Shown here in pieces: positions 23,129-34,659 of a stretch of 64,000 nucleotides of DNA (positions are counted from its first letter, which is position 1; the number at the start of each line of letters is the position of its first letter). Under the pieces are notes generated by a model. That model was not told the origin of the DNA, made no database searches, and saw only the letters and a program-made list of their open reading frames with translations. Position numbers and translations under genes: made by a program. This DNA comes from Phallus indusiatus (lineage: Eukaryota > Basidiomycota > Agaricomycetes > Phallales > Phallaceae): positions 3,334,107 through 3,398,106 of the forward strand of contig JAQFWX010000004.1 in assembly GCA_027605045.1 (NCBI GenBank). The letters are read 5' to 3'.

Positions 23129-26100
23129 ATGTCCCGCTCAATGCTCTGGCAGTCTAAACTTAGCCATCCTCTAATATGTTCGTACTCGAAGCGTATACTC
23201 TCTTCGTTATGGATAACACAAAAGACATTCCTTTCGAAACGTCATATACACACATCCCGACGCCTTTATGCTCAGTATCCTCCTCCTCCAGGAAAAGGAT
23301 TTCAAGGAATGCAGCTGAATGGAGAACCGGCAAAGGGTCAGGCGCTTAAAGAGTTTGTGAGAATTGATTGTTGTGGCTAGCCAAACGTTTATCATTCATC
23401 ACTGATGTTTCCTTATCCTATTTAGAGTGTAGATCTCACTGAGTCGTCCAAGTACGGAAATATACCTGCTATGCTGTCTATGAAATCGGAATCTCAATAC
23501 ATTTCAGGCAGGGAAAGTTGGATCCCACGATTGGTAGAGACGAAGGCAAGTTATCTCACCTTTCCCATAACATTCAACAAATGCTGATCCTGTCATCACT
23601 TTAGAAATCCGACGTACAATTCAAAGTAACATGCTCAAATTCCTTTTGCGTGTGAACAATTGTTCTGACAATTTTTTGTTTTCCTATAGTACTTTCACGA
23701 CGGACGAAATCGAATCCCGTTCTGATCGGACCGCCTGGTGTCGGCAAAACTGCGATTTTGGAGGGTTTGGCAAGCCGCATTGTGGCAAAAGAAGTCCCAG
23801 AAGTAAGTCGTCACATCGCTAGTCATTAGAACCCCCATTATATATGAAATTGATTTAACCAGTCGTTGTTCAATAAACGGGTCTTGTCGCTTGATTTAGC
23901 ATCTATTGTTGCGGGATCGGGAATACGGGGTCAATTTGAGTCCAAATTCAAGGCCCTTCTAAGAGATATTGAAGAAGAGGAGGAAATGTTATTTGTTTCA
24001 TTGATGAACTTCGTAGGTTCATTCTAGCGGAGGTTGCGAGGTTTTAGAGAATCATACTTCCTGGGACAGATACACTTTTGAACCTGGGCAAAGCCGAAGG
24101 TAGTGTCGACGCTGGACAAATGATCAAGCCTGCGTTGGCTCGTGGTTTACAGCTCGTAGGGGCAACAACCTGTGAGTATAATATTATCCCACATATTACT
24201 TTCTACTTCTTCAACTGCTTCTCAGTGGACGAATATCGGAAACACATAGAAAAGGACGCCGCTCTGGAAAGACGTTTCCAACCGGTCGTAATAGAGGAAC
24301 CCAGTGTCGAATCCACTATATCTATTCTTCGCGGATTAAAACCGCGATATGAAGTACACCACGGTGTCGAGATTTCCGATAGTGCACTTGTTACAGGTAA
24401 AGCCGATTGTCGAGTGTTTTCTGTTAACGGACTATGAACCCCCAGATTAGCTGCCGTATATTCAGCCAGATACGTGCCGGATAGGTTTTTACCGGACAAG
24501 GCCATTGATCTCGTTGACGAAGCCGCTAGCGCCCTACGTCTTGCTCAAGAAAGTAAACCAGACGAGTTGGAAGCATTAGATCGTGAAATTGTGACTCTTC
24601 AAATTGAGTTGGAAAGTCTCAAGAATGAAACGGATGTATATTCTGTTGAACGTCGTAACGAAGTAGAAAAGATATTGCAAAAAAGAAAGACGATGCCACT
24701 CGACTCGACAATATCTGGCAGGCCGGTACGATGACATTAACTCTCGATGCAATAGTAACCTAGAGCTTAAACTCATGGTTTTTATGTAGAACGTTCCCGA
24801 CTGCAAAGACTTAAGGAAACGAAAAGACGTCTGGAAGAAGCCAAACACGAATTAGAAGTTGCTCAACGTCAGGGACAATACGATACGGCGTCAAGATTGC
24901 GATATGCTGTTATCCCAGAGTTGGAAGCACGTCTTCCAAAGGAATCGGATCGAGAACAAGAGGGTGGAACAGTTGACGGCGTTACTATGTTACACGATAG
25001 GGTGACATCCGGAGACATAGCTCGCGTTGTCGCGAAAGCAACAGGCATACCAGTTCAGTCACTGTTAAAAGGAGAGCGAGAAAAATTAGCGCACGTAAGT
25101 CTCGCCGAGGTATATTGGCCCATTTGTCTTTTAACCATAATTATCAGATGGAAAATACTTTACGTGAACGGATTGTAGGCCAAGACGATGCTCTCAAAGC
25201 TGTTAGTAGCGCGGTCAGGATATCTCGTGCTGGGCTTGCCAATCCGAATCGCCCTGTGGCTTCTTTTCTATTCCTTGGACCAACCGGTGTTGGTAAAGTA
25301 AGGTTATAAAGGACGTTCGCTCAAACCTTTATTCACCGTCTTCTAGACAGAGCTGTGCAAAGCGTTAGCCGCTTTCTTGTTCAACGATGAACGTCGGGGA
25401 TTGTCAGTATTATTTCTCTAAAATTTCTGAAAATTATCTGATATGAAACTCATTTAGAATAACGATCAATATGTCTGAGGTATTTTCAGTAATTTTCGTT
25501 TTGAACCTACTCAGCTTCAACTTTGTCCAGTACCACGATAGACATACGGTATCCCGTCTAGTTGGCGCTGCTCCTGGTTATATCGGTTATGACGAAGGAG
25601 GTAAATCGATGTTTTCTCTCTGCAAGTAATAGTGGGAATTTACATTTAACCAGGTCAATTGACGGAGGCCGTTCGGCGCCGTCCTTATGGTGAGCAGGGA
25701 TTGTTTGCGTCACGACGACTGTTGAATTTATGGGCATACATAGCTGTTCTTTTGTTGGATGAATTGGAAAAGGCCCATAAGGTTTGTTCGTGAACAATTC
25801 AATCTAAAAAATTGATTACACTTCATCAGGACGTTGCTCTGATCCTTTTGCAAATATTGGACGAGGGCTCGCTGACGGACAGCCATGGTCGCAAAGTGGA
25901 CTTCAAGGTAATGCAAAGAGTCTCTACTATCTTTCTTTTGTCTGCAACAAAGCTTACGCCTATTAAACCCAGAATACCATCATTTGCTGCACTAGTAATT
26001 TAGGCTCAGAATTTTTAGCTGACCCGTCCTCTATGGGCCCAGATGGATCCGTGACGCAATCAGCCAAAGACGCAGTTCTTGATCATGCAGCGCACCATTT

Positions 26101-26563
26101 TCCGCCAGAGCTCATTAACAGACTAGATTCTCAAATTGTTTTCAACCGGTTATCTCGACAAAACATATACGACATTGTCAATTTGAGATTGAATGATGTT
26201 GCGGCACGCATCAAAGATCGCAGGATGCAACTCGACGTTGATGATGCCAGTAGAGACTGGCTTGCCAAAGCTGGTTATTCTGATGTGTATGGAGCGAGAT
26301 CCATTGCGAGAATTATCAGGCAGAAGGTCGTTAATCCCTTGGCAGAGAAAATGTTGCTTGGGTCAATAAGGTTCGTCTGTTCGCCCTAAGAGAAGTCACG
26401 CTGGTTGAAATAGATGTATGTACATAGGAACGGGGATACAGTTGTAGTGAGAGTCACCCCAGAAGGACAAGATTTGCATATCTTGGATAATCATACTCAA
26501 AATGACGATGTCATTGCAGCCGAGGATGGCAATATACCACATACGACAACTGTAGAGGATTAA
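23129..26563 (+). CDS. HSP78: Mitochondrial ClpB-type disaggregase Hsp78
   Basis: A gene of some 17 exons encoding an AAA+ Hsp100. The N terminus ([20 protein letters not shown]... followed by [12 protein letters not shown]) is a mitochondrial presequence rich in Arg/Ser, and the ClpB N domain is absent, as in Hsp78. AAA-1: [14 protein letters not shown], Walker A GPPGVGKT, Walker B near ICFIDELHTLLN, sensor VGATTLDEYR. A coiled-coil middle region follows ([17 protein letters not shown] to [12 protein letters not shown]). AAA-2: Walker A GPTGVGK, pore [13 protein letters not shown], Walker [11 protein letters not shown], sensor-2 GARSIARII. It refolds aggregated matrix proteins with mitochondrial Hsp70. 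Two one-base shortfalls break the literal frame: GG at 23982-23983 just before Walker B, and A6 at 24679-24684 in the coiled coil. One intron has a GC donor (GAAG/GCAAGT). Confidence 0.9.
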
Positions 26564-27243
26564 AATCTGGAAAGTTCGCTTTCCATCAAACTTGGCATAA
26601 GTTTCGTTATGCCGCGTTTTTTTTTCCCAAAAGTCAAGTAGCAGGTGTATATTTATGTAGATACATTATACATTGTCTGACAATTTACAAATCCGACCAG
26701 ACACTGACACTGAGCGAAATCTACGCTACCATATTGCCATATTCCACTTAAATACGTGAAAGCGAACAATAGTTCTAGTCATCGGTGATATTCGAGTATT
26801 GCATCTGCGGGTGGGTGCATGAATTGGTAAGGCATGACATATATATGCTTTCAAACGTAGGAATGGCTTGATAGCTTACCAAGCAGGAAGTTCAACGATT
26901 GGGGGGTTAGGTATGTAATATAAGCATTTATCAACTTACATTGATGATTCGTACGCAACTGACTTTGGTATTACTAAAGTACATCTTACATACATACACC
27001 GCTGCTATTTTAAGAAACGGAGCCGCGATTAAGCGCCGAATTTGAGCTTCTCGTCACTGCAATAATTGGATCCAGAAGTTACGAGCGATGGTGTCATTCT
27101 CCGTCTTTGTAAGATTCGGGCTGCGACTTTCATCTATAAAAGACATTGTGAAGACATCCACTTCCATAGCATTCTCACACATTCCCCCTTCCCCACATAG
27201 TCATCTTTTCGAGGTTCAACTTGTTCTAGAGGAGGTTTACTAG
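26564..27243. other. Intergenic region
   Basis: The Hsp78 3' flank followed by the promoter of the asaB-like gene. A pyrimidine-rich stretch (about 27175-27205) precedes the start at 27244. No gene or repeat seen. Confidence 0.5.
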
Positions 27244-28253
27244 ATGGCCACCAATACTGTCACTTCTACGCTATACTACTTCCAACCTCCATTGGACGAT
27301 TCAAAGCCTTGGGTTGAGGTTGACATTGATCCAAAGACTGGAAACCGCCCTAGCAATTTCTCACAAGAAGAACGACAATTCGACATAGAGAATGTTAGAG
27401 GTCGCGAGAACGAATATGACTTGGACACGGCCGGATTTCGGTTTCACGAGCATACCTCGAGCTTCAAGAATTTTGAGAATGAAGAAGCCATCAAAAAAGA
27501 CTACTACAAAGAAAGCGTTGACTTGATTAAGGAGGTCACTGGCGCAAATCGTGTTGTCATATTCGATCACAGTACGATTTTTCTTTCTCATTCAGTTGCG
27601 ATTGACATTTGACGTTTATTTTTTACTAAGCCATAAGAAGGAATCGTCCAGGCGTGCTTGATGTATCTGAGGAAACTCGCGCTCCTGTTCCTAGAGTACA
27701 TGTTGACCAGACACCGGAATCGGCGACCAAGCGTGTCCATATGCACACGCCAGAATCCATAGCAGAATCGCTTCTCAAACACCGTTTTCAAATCATCAAC
27801 CTTTGGCGTCCAATCAATCATCCCGCAACTGACTACCCGTTAGCTGTCTGCGATTTCAGATCCATCGATTGGGACAAGGACCTGATTCCTACCACTCTCA
27901 AGTTCTCGCACCGAATTGGAGAAACGTTCAGCGTCAGATATAATCCGCAACATAAATGGAAATACCAGCGCAGTATGAGACCTGATGAGGCTTTATTCAT
28001 TAAATGGTGAGTTCTCTCCGGTATCTTCAAGTTGAGGGCTAAAGGCTAAGCTATCCACCTTACCAGCTTCGATTCAAAGATGGACGGGAATACCGCTATC
28101 TTGACACCGCATACTGCTTTTATCGACCCCACGACACCTAAAGATGCACCGTTGAGAGAGAGTATTGAGCTTAGAGCTCTTGTATTGTAAGTTAATATCT
28201 TTTTGGGCTGGCTATGGATTCATCTAAAGTTTTCTAGTTATGACGACGCCTAA
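27244..28253 (+). CDS. asaB/CmcJ-like hydroxylase/desaturase family protein
   Basis: Four exons (27244-27571, 27631-28006, 28067-28186, 28238-28253) keep frame and give 279 aa. The hallmarks of the fungal 'hydroxylase/desaturase asaB' group are present: an N-terminal YYFQPPLDDSKPW, DTAGFRFHEHTS, VIFDHTIRRNRPG, then PRVHVDQTPESA, INLWRPINHPATDYPLAVCD, and the C-terminal HTAFIDPTTPKDAPLRESIELRALVFYDDA (listed in overlapping pieces). The first splice uses the acceptor ACTAAG, which restores the conserved DHTIRRNRPG block. Family members (AsaB, the TdiE-like group, cephalosporin CmcJ relatives) act in secondary-metabolite pathways, probably as non-haem iron enzymes; the exact reaction is often unknown. 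The tiny last exon (16 nt) supplies only the final five residues and the stop. Confidence 0.87.
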
Positions 28254-29100
28254 ATTTACTATTTAATTCCATATTACGTTTCTGTATCAAATGATATGTC
28301 TGATAATCATGTCTAATAATCATCTTGTTCATGTTCATATGTGCACATCAGTAGTTAGGCAATCGAGATATTAATTTTCTGGAAACCTGAGAAACGTCGT
28401 GTATTTGACTGAGGAACTAATTATACGGCTCAAAAGAGTGATGATTCGCCGAAGGACCAGGTCAGAATTTGTCCATGGCTTTTGAATGCTATTTGGAGCC
28501 GGAATGACATTTTGTTCCGGCGTCCTTTCAAGTCGGACGAAAGCCCAAGCACGAGCGAACTCACCAAGCTTACAAACCTAATTGATAGTACGAGAAGTCT
28601 GGGCGAACGATGAATTCGAACTATGGTGCATCATGGTGCAAGCCCCATAGCTTCGTTACCATTTATAATATCGTCGTGCCAGATTGCTTCCGTGTGAAGT
28701 GTAGTAGCAGTCTTATATTCCGATTGGTTGACCACCAAATGTCAGAAGCATCGCATATATAAACAGCCAAATAAGCCAATAACGGTTCAAAACAAACAGA
28801 CAAGCGGCAAGGGTGGCGGCTGATGAGAAAGAAGAAGAGGCACGCGAATAATATCGCAGCGACAAATGTGGGAGAAAAGAAGGGATATTTAGTATAGATC
28901 ATAGCACCCGACAGGACGGAAATGTACACAGCAACTTATAGCTCTACGAAAACATATTACGACAATTGTTTCATCGACAGAATAAACAAGACATCTTCCA
29001 GCATTTCCTTACTTAACACATAACTCAAAGCACTATGATGCCGACGTACGATCCGGTATTGCTTGTCCCGCTGTAGAATTTAGTAGTGATTCAAACTGAC
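28254..29100. other. Intergenic region between convergent genes
   Basis: This lies between the 3' ends of the asaB-like gene and the HAP5 gene. Nothing coding is supported. An alternative HAP5 3' exon could reach into 28970-29070 if a GC-donor intron is used. Confidence 0.45.
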
Positions 29101-29995
29101 TTAATAATAAGAAACATGCTTAATGGTATTTGATGACAAGTCACTCGCCTGATGAAGGACCATCATGTTCGGGTTATGGACTGCTTCCGGACCCGGTAGG
29201 GTAGGGGCAGAGGGTTTATCGACGTCTACTAAGTCTGTAGCGCCATCTAGCGGCCCTAAGCCGTGGCTCCGAAGGGGCTATGAAAGAAGACGATGAGGTC
29301 TGTAAGACAACGTTGAAGGCGTTCAAAAACAATATTTTACCTCCTCTTCTTTTTTCTTTCCTTTCTTGTTGTTGATATTCCCTGATGTACTAAACGCAGG
29401 CGCATGTGGAGGAGGATCTTCCCTAGGTAGGATATCGATTAAGAAATCAAATTGGTCAGACTTGGCAATAGCTCGAGCAATGTCGGATCTCGACAAGGTT
29501 CTTCGTTTGTTTGTATCAGCCACGATGAAGGCTCGGGCGGTCATCTCAGCAATGAATACTGATTGTTTTGATTATTGAAAGACCTTGAAACAGCACAAGC
29601 GTCCACTCACTTTCGCAGGCTTTGCAGAATATAATCGGAGCTAATAGCGTAATAACGGAATAGAAATTCCTCAGCGATTGCTTTGGAGGCTCAAGAAAAG
29701 CAGGAAAAAAATACCATCGGCTGCAATCATCTTTTAAAGAGAAATAAAATCAGTTAGTTATGCTTTGATTCAGATTTATGGGTCGTTACCAAACCAATGA
29801 AGACGACAGACGTACCCTGACTTCAGGATCACTTTTCATAACCTTTTTGATGCGAGCTAAAGGCAATGGAGGATGACGAAAGTCAGGGGTTTCTTCTTCA
29901 GCCGTTGCGACCTGACGTTTCCAAAACGATCGAAGAAAGCTTTCCAGCTGGTCGCCGGATTGTACATAAGGCGTACTGGGTGGTGTCGGGGGCAT
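29101..29995 (-). CDS. HAP5: CCAAT-binding complex subunit HAP5 / NF-YC
   Basis: Exon 1 (29816-29995) opens [11 protein letters not shown] and carries [11 protein letters not shown] and [16 protein letters not shown], the start of the NF-YC histone fold. Short exons then give [18 protein letters not shown] and [39 protein letters not shown], completing the fold. The order and motifs are diagnostic of HAP5, which dimerises with HAP3 and then binds HAP2 to recognise CCAAT boxes in the nucleus. Five exons are seen over the fold. The C-terminal tail is less certain: after KKGKKKEEE a splice to CCCCTTCGG gives a Pro-rich tail ending at the TAA at 29101-29103, while reading on without splicing stops after VKYCF. 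The start is assigned by resemblance of residues 10-30 to other HAP5 proteins. Confidence 0.87.
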
Positions 29996-32900
29996 CGCGT
30001 GGTGATTGGTCGAAGGCGAAATAGCTATACACGTGAGAATTTACCGATTGGATCACCAGCGGAGTCTGAAGTTCTGACTTTGAAAATGTTTTGTTTTGTT
30101 CGCATTATATTGTTCAACTATGCTAACCGAGTTTCAGACATTACATCAATATGTGAATGATCTACATCTTTTGCAAGTTCCCCACAAATGTTTTGTTCTT
30201 CACGTGACGTTTATTTGTATTTCATGCTCATGGCTCTAGCGCGCTTCACATGCAAAAGTAAGTGACGATTAAATCACCAATATGAATTACTCACCCAAAG
30301 AGCAGAATCCTGAGCTCTATTTGATGACATCATTGATGCAGAATTATCTTTATATTCTTTTGGTTGTCGTCTAAAAAGCAAAGCAGGATTAGTCCGGCTT
30401 ACGATTCACGTATTCTAAATACTGACTTGGGTTGTTCATGACTTTGGGTTTCAGACTTGGGTTTTTGCAACATGGTTTTGAGCGCTGGAGAAAAGGATTC
30501 AAAAGTGAGCTATTGACTGCACCATTGTAAACATAAATGAGCTCGCCTTTTAATATTTGAGTAGATCCCGTCGCGGAGTTCATTTTGTGCGGTCATGTCT
30601 TGAATTTACTATTCTTTTATATCCATCCATTCTCGTATGAGTCATAAAAACTCGCTTTTCTTTTCCAATGATTTGTTTTGCTAGTGCGGTTCGTGTTGAC
30701 AGTCCCGGCCTCATTTTTTGTTCACATGTGAGCTGGACGCCCGCAGGCGAAGTCAAGCGATGAAAAAATGAGTCATTCACCCGTTCTTTTAGATCGCAGA
30801 CTGAGCGCCGCGAATTTTACGACCATTACCCGCAGATCCCAGCTCCTCCGTATAGGAGCATCATCTGTTAACAGCCTATCCATGTATGATCGCGCAGTCT
30901 ATCGGGATGTCGCTGTTAAGCCCTTGTTTTTAACGGTGACGCTGCGCTAAGTCAGGTGTTGGTGGATTAGATCGACATAATAAATCGCTCGATATAGTCA
31001 TTAAAAAGGCCTTCAGCGGTACTTCTGAACCGTATATCTTAGCAGTTCAGTGAATCTGCCTCCTACACTAGGAACCCCCGGCTGAGTGACTCCTTGCAAC
31101 CAAATTTAGAATGTCAGAACATTGACGCCGCCTTTGTGATTGAGCTAAATTCACTAGCCGACCACCACTTCATATTCTTTTTCAATTCTGAATCAAATTG
31201 TCTACCCTTGACTCTAGAAGTCTTGGTGCGTATAGCACCATTCCCCTTTAGGTGAGACAATTCCAGATGTTTCACCCAATCCGCAGTATGTAGCTGTCAA
31301 GAACATTTTTCAAGAAGAGCGCAAATTCCAGTCCCGGATTAGGTTAAATATATGATCGCAGTGGAAGACCGCAACGCCGTTGGTTATTCCGTTATCTTAA
31401 GTAAATCGGAAGGGAAAAAAATAACGGTGGGAGGAATACACTTCGGTGCGCGGACAGTACGGTAAAACTTGAAAAGATTAAAATTACCAACTGAAGCTTT
31501 TAAAACTTCTCGAAGTCACTATATAAAGTTTCAAGTCGGAATGTCCCAAAGGAATAACGAGCATGCACATGGCAGCTATGTCCACAGATTCGGGACAGCA
31601 CATCTCGAAGAAATATGGAAAGTGGGTCATCGCGCTTGTCTAAGTATCTTGGTTTAATTCTATCAACGATCTTAAATTTCTCACCAAACCTCACGATCAA
31701 CGATCAATTTAGATAGCTCGGCGCAGACACCGGGAGACTCGATGTCCAATCCAAGTCCAACTTGGCTTTCTAGATCAAGTTGTATATTATTTAGCCGTTC
31801 TCAAATACCCTCGTTCATGACAGGCGTAGCAACTTTTTGTACAGCAATGACAGAAGGGCGAAGGACCCTATTGGATGCTACGCGTGCCCGATGCCACCAC
31901 GACGGTTTGACGTGGTGAGAGAATCAGTCTGGGAAAGATCACTATTAATACCCATGACATGTCTTCCTAAACCAGAGATGCTTCCCTACCGTTTCTCAGT
32001 CAAATGACTAGTACCAAGAGTCAACGAGCTGTCATGCATTCTTTTTTTTGGAGTTGACTGATCTTTTTTATACTAGTAGTGGAATTCGAAGACATTTCGT
32101 GCATAAGAAGTATAGACATAGGTTCGAGGTAAACTAATGGCGTGTTCATTATCCGAAGCACATTGCAACTGAATTACTAGCATTTTCCCAATAAGGATAA
32201 TAATAAGACGTGTTCGTGAGTTGGTCGGTTTCTTGAGCTTCCTGAACCATTCCTTGTTCCGCCGGGATCTGATTTAAGTTGGGGAATACAAAAGATGTCT
32301 AATGTTTATCTCCGCCACCGATAAGCATTTTTAAGAGATCTTGCGTGGGTTTATATCCCAAGTATGAAATGCAAGAACACCATCTCAAGTGCAAACCATG
32401 CTTCAAGCATGTTAAATATGTGCCGTAACTACATTTATATAGAAATGGATCGCCCTATGCATACATATTAAAAACGTTTATTTTACCTTCAAGTTGGATG
32501 ACATCATGATGCGTATCGAATGAAAAGAACGAACACTCCAAACACGTGTCTCAAAAACTAGTACTTGCAATATAAGCCGATCTGGGAACTAAACACATTT
32601 CTCAATTCTGAGCTATCGTTACTAAATGACTTTATAATTAGGAGTGAAAAACCGAAGAATTTTCTTTTCCTTATCGACTGATTGATATACATAAATATCA
32701 TCAGCGTCTTCTGATACGGGTGTGGTCCATAGAGATCCCTTTTCATCGTCAAATTGTTCGGTGATGGCCACGACCTATTAGTACTATGTATATAAAAGAA
32801 TCACACGCGCACTTCATTTGCGTATAATCAGCACATGCATGCGGTTTTTTCGAAGCTCAAATACTCGTTTTTGAAAGGAATAGGAATAGAAGTCAAACTT

Positions 32901-33810
32901 TATGAGGTCGATATCATCACCGATTTGGTCGATATAGACTTTGAATTCTCACGTTGAAAGGGTAAATTTACGTATGAAGGAGAGTAGTAATTAGGAGACG
33001 TTAGGCTGCTGGAATAGGGAAACACACAGTAAAAAAAAACTTGACAAAAACCTTCAAGTTCGGCCTTACTAAAATGCAAGGCGACTGATTAAAAACAGCG
33101 TATACTTTTAAGGGGTCAGACTTAGATTGAGCTTCTCAAGGAAATAAACACATCAATTGCATATTTAACTTGCACTGTATCATGAGCTTATACCTAACAC
33201 GGGCACTCTTTTTCTTCACAATCAAATTCTTACCGTAAGGTCAACGTCTTCTTACTTGCCAGGAACACGCATAGTCCACTTACCTAAAATCCCACCATTC
33301 GTTCCTGTTTTCCCCTATGGCCAGCTTCCGTAGAGAGAAAATTTAGGTTTATCTCAGCATCGGAGTCCGATGAAATCTGAATCTGCCCAATGGCCTACTT
33401 CGAAGAAGTCTCTGATAATGATGATGTACGGCACCTATTATTATTGATAATACACATAAGGTAATGAAAAACATGTACACAAGCATAACATAATGGGTTC
33501 TGTTTCTGTTTTAAGTGAGAAGCGAAGCACTGAGTAGGAGAGTGAAATGACCGGTAGCATAAGATCGTCCCGCTATGAAATATCGAATGGAAAGTTCCGT
33601 GAGAAGACAGCAGATAAGTATATAAGAGTGAGAGGACGAGAAGATGCAAGATATGTGAACAGGTATCAAGAATGTTCGCAATAACAAACAAAAAAATCAG
33701 TAGCTACGGCAAGAGGGGTTAATCGTTGATTCACAAGGTCAACACTGTCCATGTAGCGGAAAAGCATAAGGTTGAAAGAATAATAATATTTCGGGGGTTC
33801 GGCGGAGTAA
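29996..33810. other. Long gene-poor region
   Basis: 3.8 kb in which only the exon pair at 32622-32938 has protein-like character. A minus-strand frame at 30389-30583 (64 aa) cannot be joined to HAP5 in phase. The sequence is otherwise A/T-rich unique DNA with no repeats that I can see. Confidence 0.45.
32622..32938 (-). CDS. Candidate 3' exons of an unrecognised gene
   Basis: Two minus-strand exons, 32835-32938 and 32622-32774, join in frame over a 60-nt GTGCTG...TAG intron and end at a TAG (32622-32624). The translation has ordinary protein composition: IDLIKFDFYSYSFQKRVFEL then VVAITEQFDDEKGSLW and DDIYVYQSVDKEKKIL, about 84 aa. I found no convincing upstream exon or start codon between 32939 and 33400, so this is either a gene remnant or a gene whose 5' part I cannot model. 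I do not recognise the family. Confidence 0.3.
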
Positions 33811-34659
33811 TCACCGTTTTGCTTGACATGCTTCCAGGTGTCGCATTAACGTTAATGATGCCAGTAATTCTAAAATAATAAAGAAATTTAGCGAAACTGT
33901 TTCTATTGGAGAGGAGGCTCCTGAGAGAGCAAATTACCAACTGCAATGTGGACTGAGTCTTCATATATAGTTAGCACGTTGCCTGATGTACGATAGACAG
34001 GCTCTGCAGAGTTGCGCAAGTCATAGTGCGCCACGATACGACTGTTTTGTAAGTTGACACACTGGAGGAAGAAACAAAAGGTGAGATTTTAACTAGGCTT
34101 GAGAGAAGACGAATACAATACTGACAGCCCATTCGTGATTGTTAACTGATCGGTGGCACCATTGATAGGTCACGTCGTCAGAACCTTTGAACTGACGGAG
34201 TAATGTGCTAGAGAGCGAGAGAAACTAACTTCAGTGGTTGAACATGAAAGCGATAGGAATACCTGCAGCATACCTTCCGAACGTCGTCGACTTCTTCAAC
34301 CACTTGTCTATTGGGATAGCTTTACTGCTGAATAGTCGAATAGTACCATTTTCTAACGAAATCACGGCACAAGTGGAGGCGCCGTCCCGATCTTCAGAGT
34401 CGCTACTGTCGCTGTACCAGCTCTGCCGTGGGCGAAAAGCAGACCGGAGTGATCGAGCTCCAAGCTCAGATATACGGATCGTACGAGGGGTGGGGGAAGT
34501 ACGGGATGGATTCGTGACTGAGGAAGAAGAAGCCTGAGATGGTAGCGTAGAAGCAAGACGAAGGAATGGGGGACGGTCGTAAATGTCCACGAAGTCACTG
34601 GGACCAGTAGGGAGACCCGTGGTATCTTCAAAGAAAAACGGAAGGCCATACGTCGTCAT
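33811..34659 (-). CDS. Small DUF6593-like protein, paralogue 1
   Basis: Four exons (34274-34659, 34126-34207, 33938-34061, 33811-33869) keep frame and give 216 aa. It begins with LPFFFEDTTGLPTGPSDFVD and IYDRPPF, has a Ser-rich insert (about residues 38-80), then NHEWA, RIVAHYDLRNSAEPVYRTSG, a hydrophobic VELLASLTLMRHLEA helix and a short basic tail. The same blocks in the same exons occur in the gene at 40318-41059, including the identical size of the last exon (59 nt). The layout (short, N-terminal 'EDTTG..D.YDR', C-terminal 'L...L..MRH.E') resembles the basidiomycete DUF6593 family as I remember it; no function is established. No signal peptide. It is intact in this window. Confidence 0.8.

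Noticed and set aside
30389..30583. 64-aa minus-strand frame as the first exon of HAP5
   Set aside because: No splice combination brings it into the HAP5 frame, and the MPPTPPS start already resembles HAP5 N termini.
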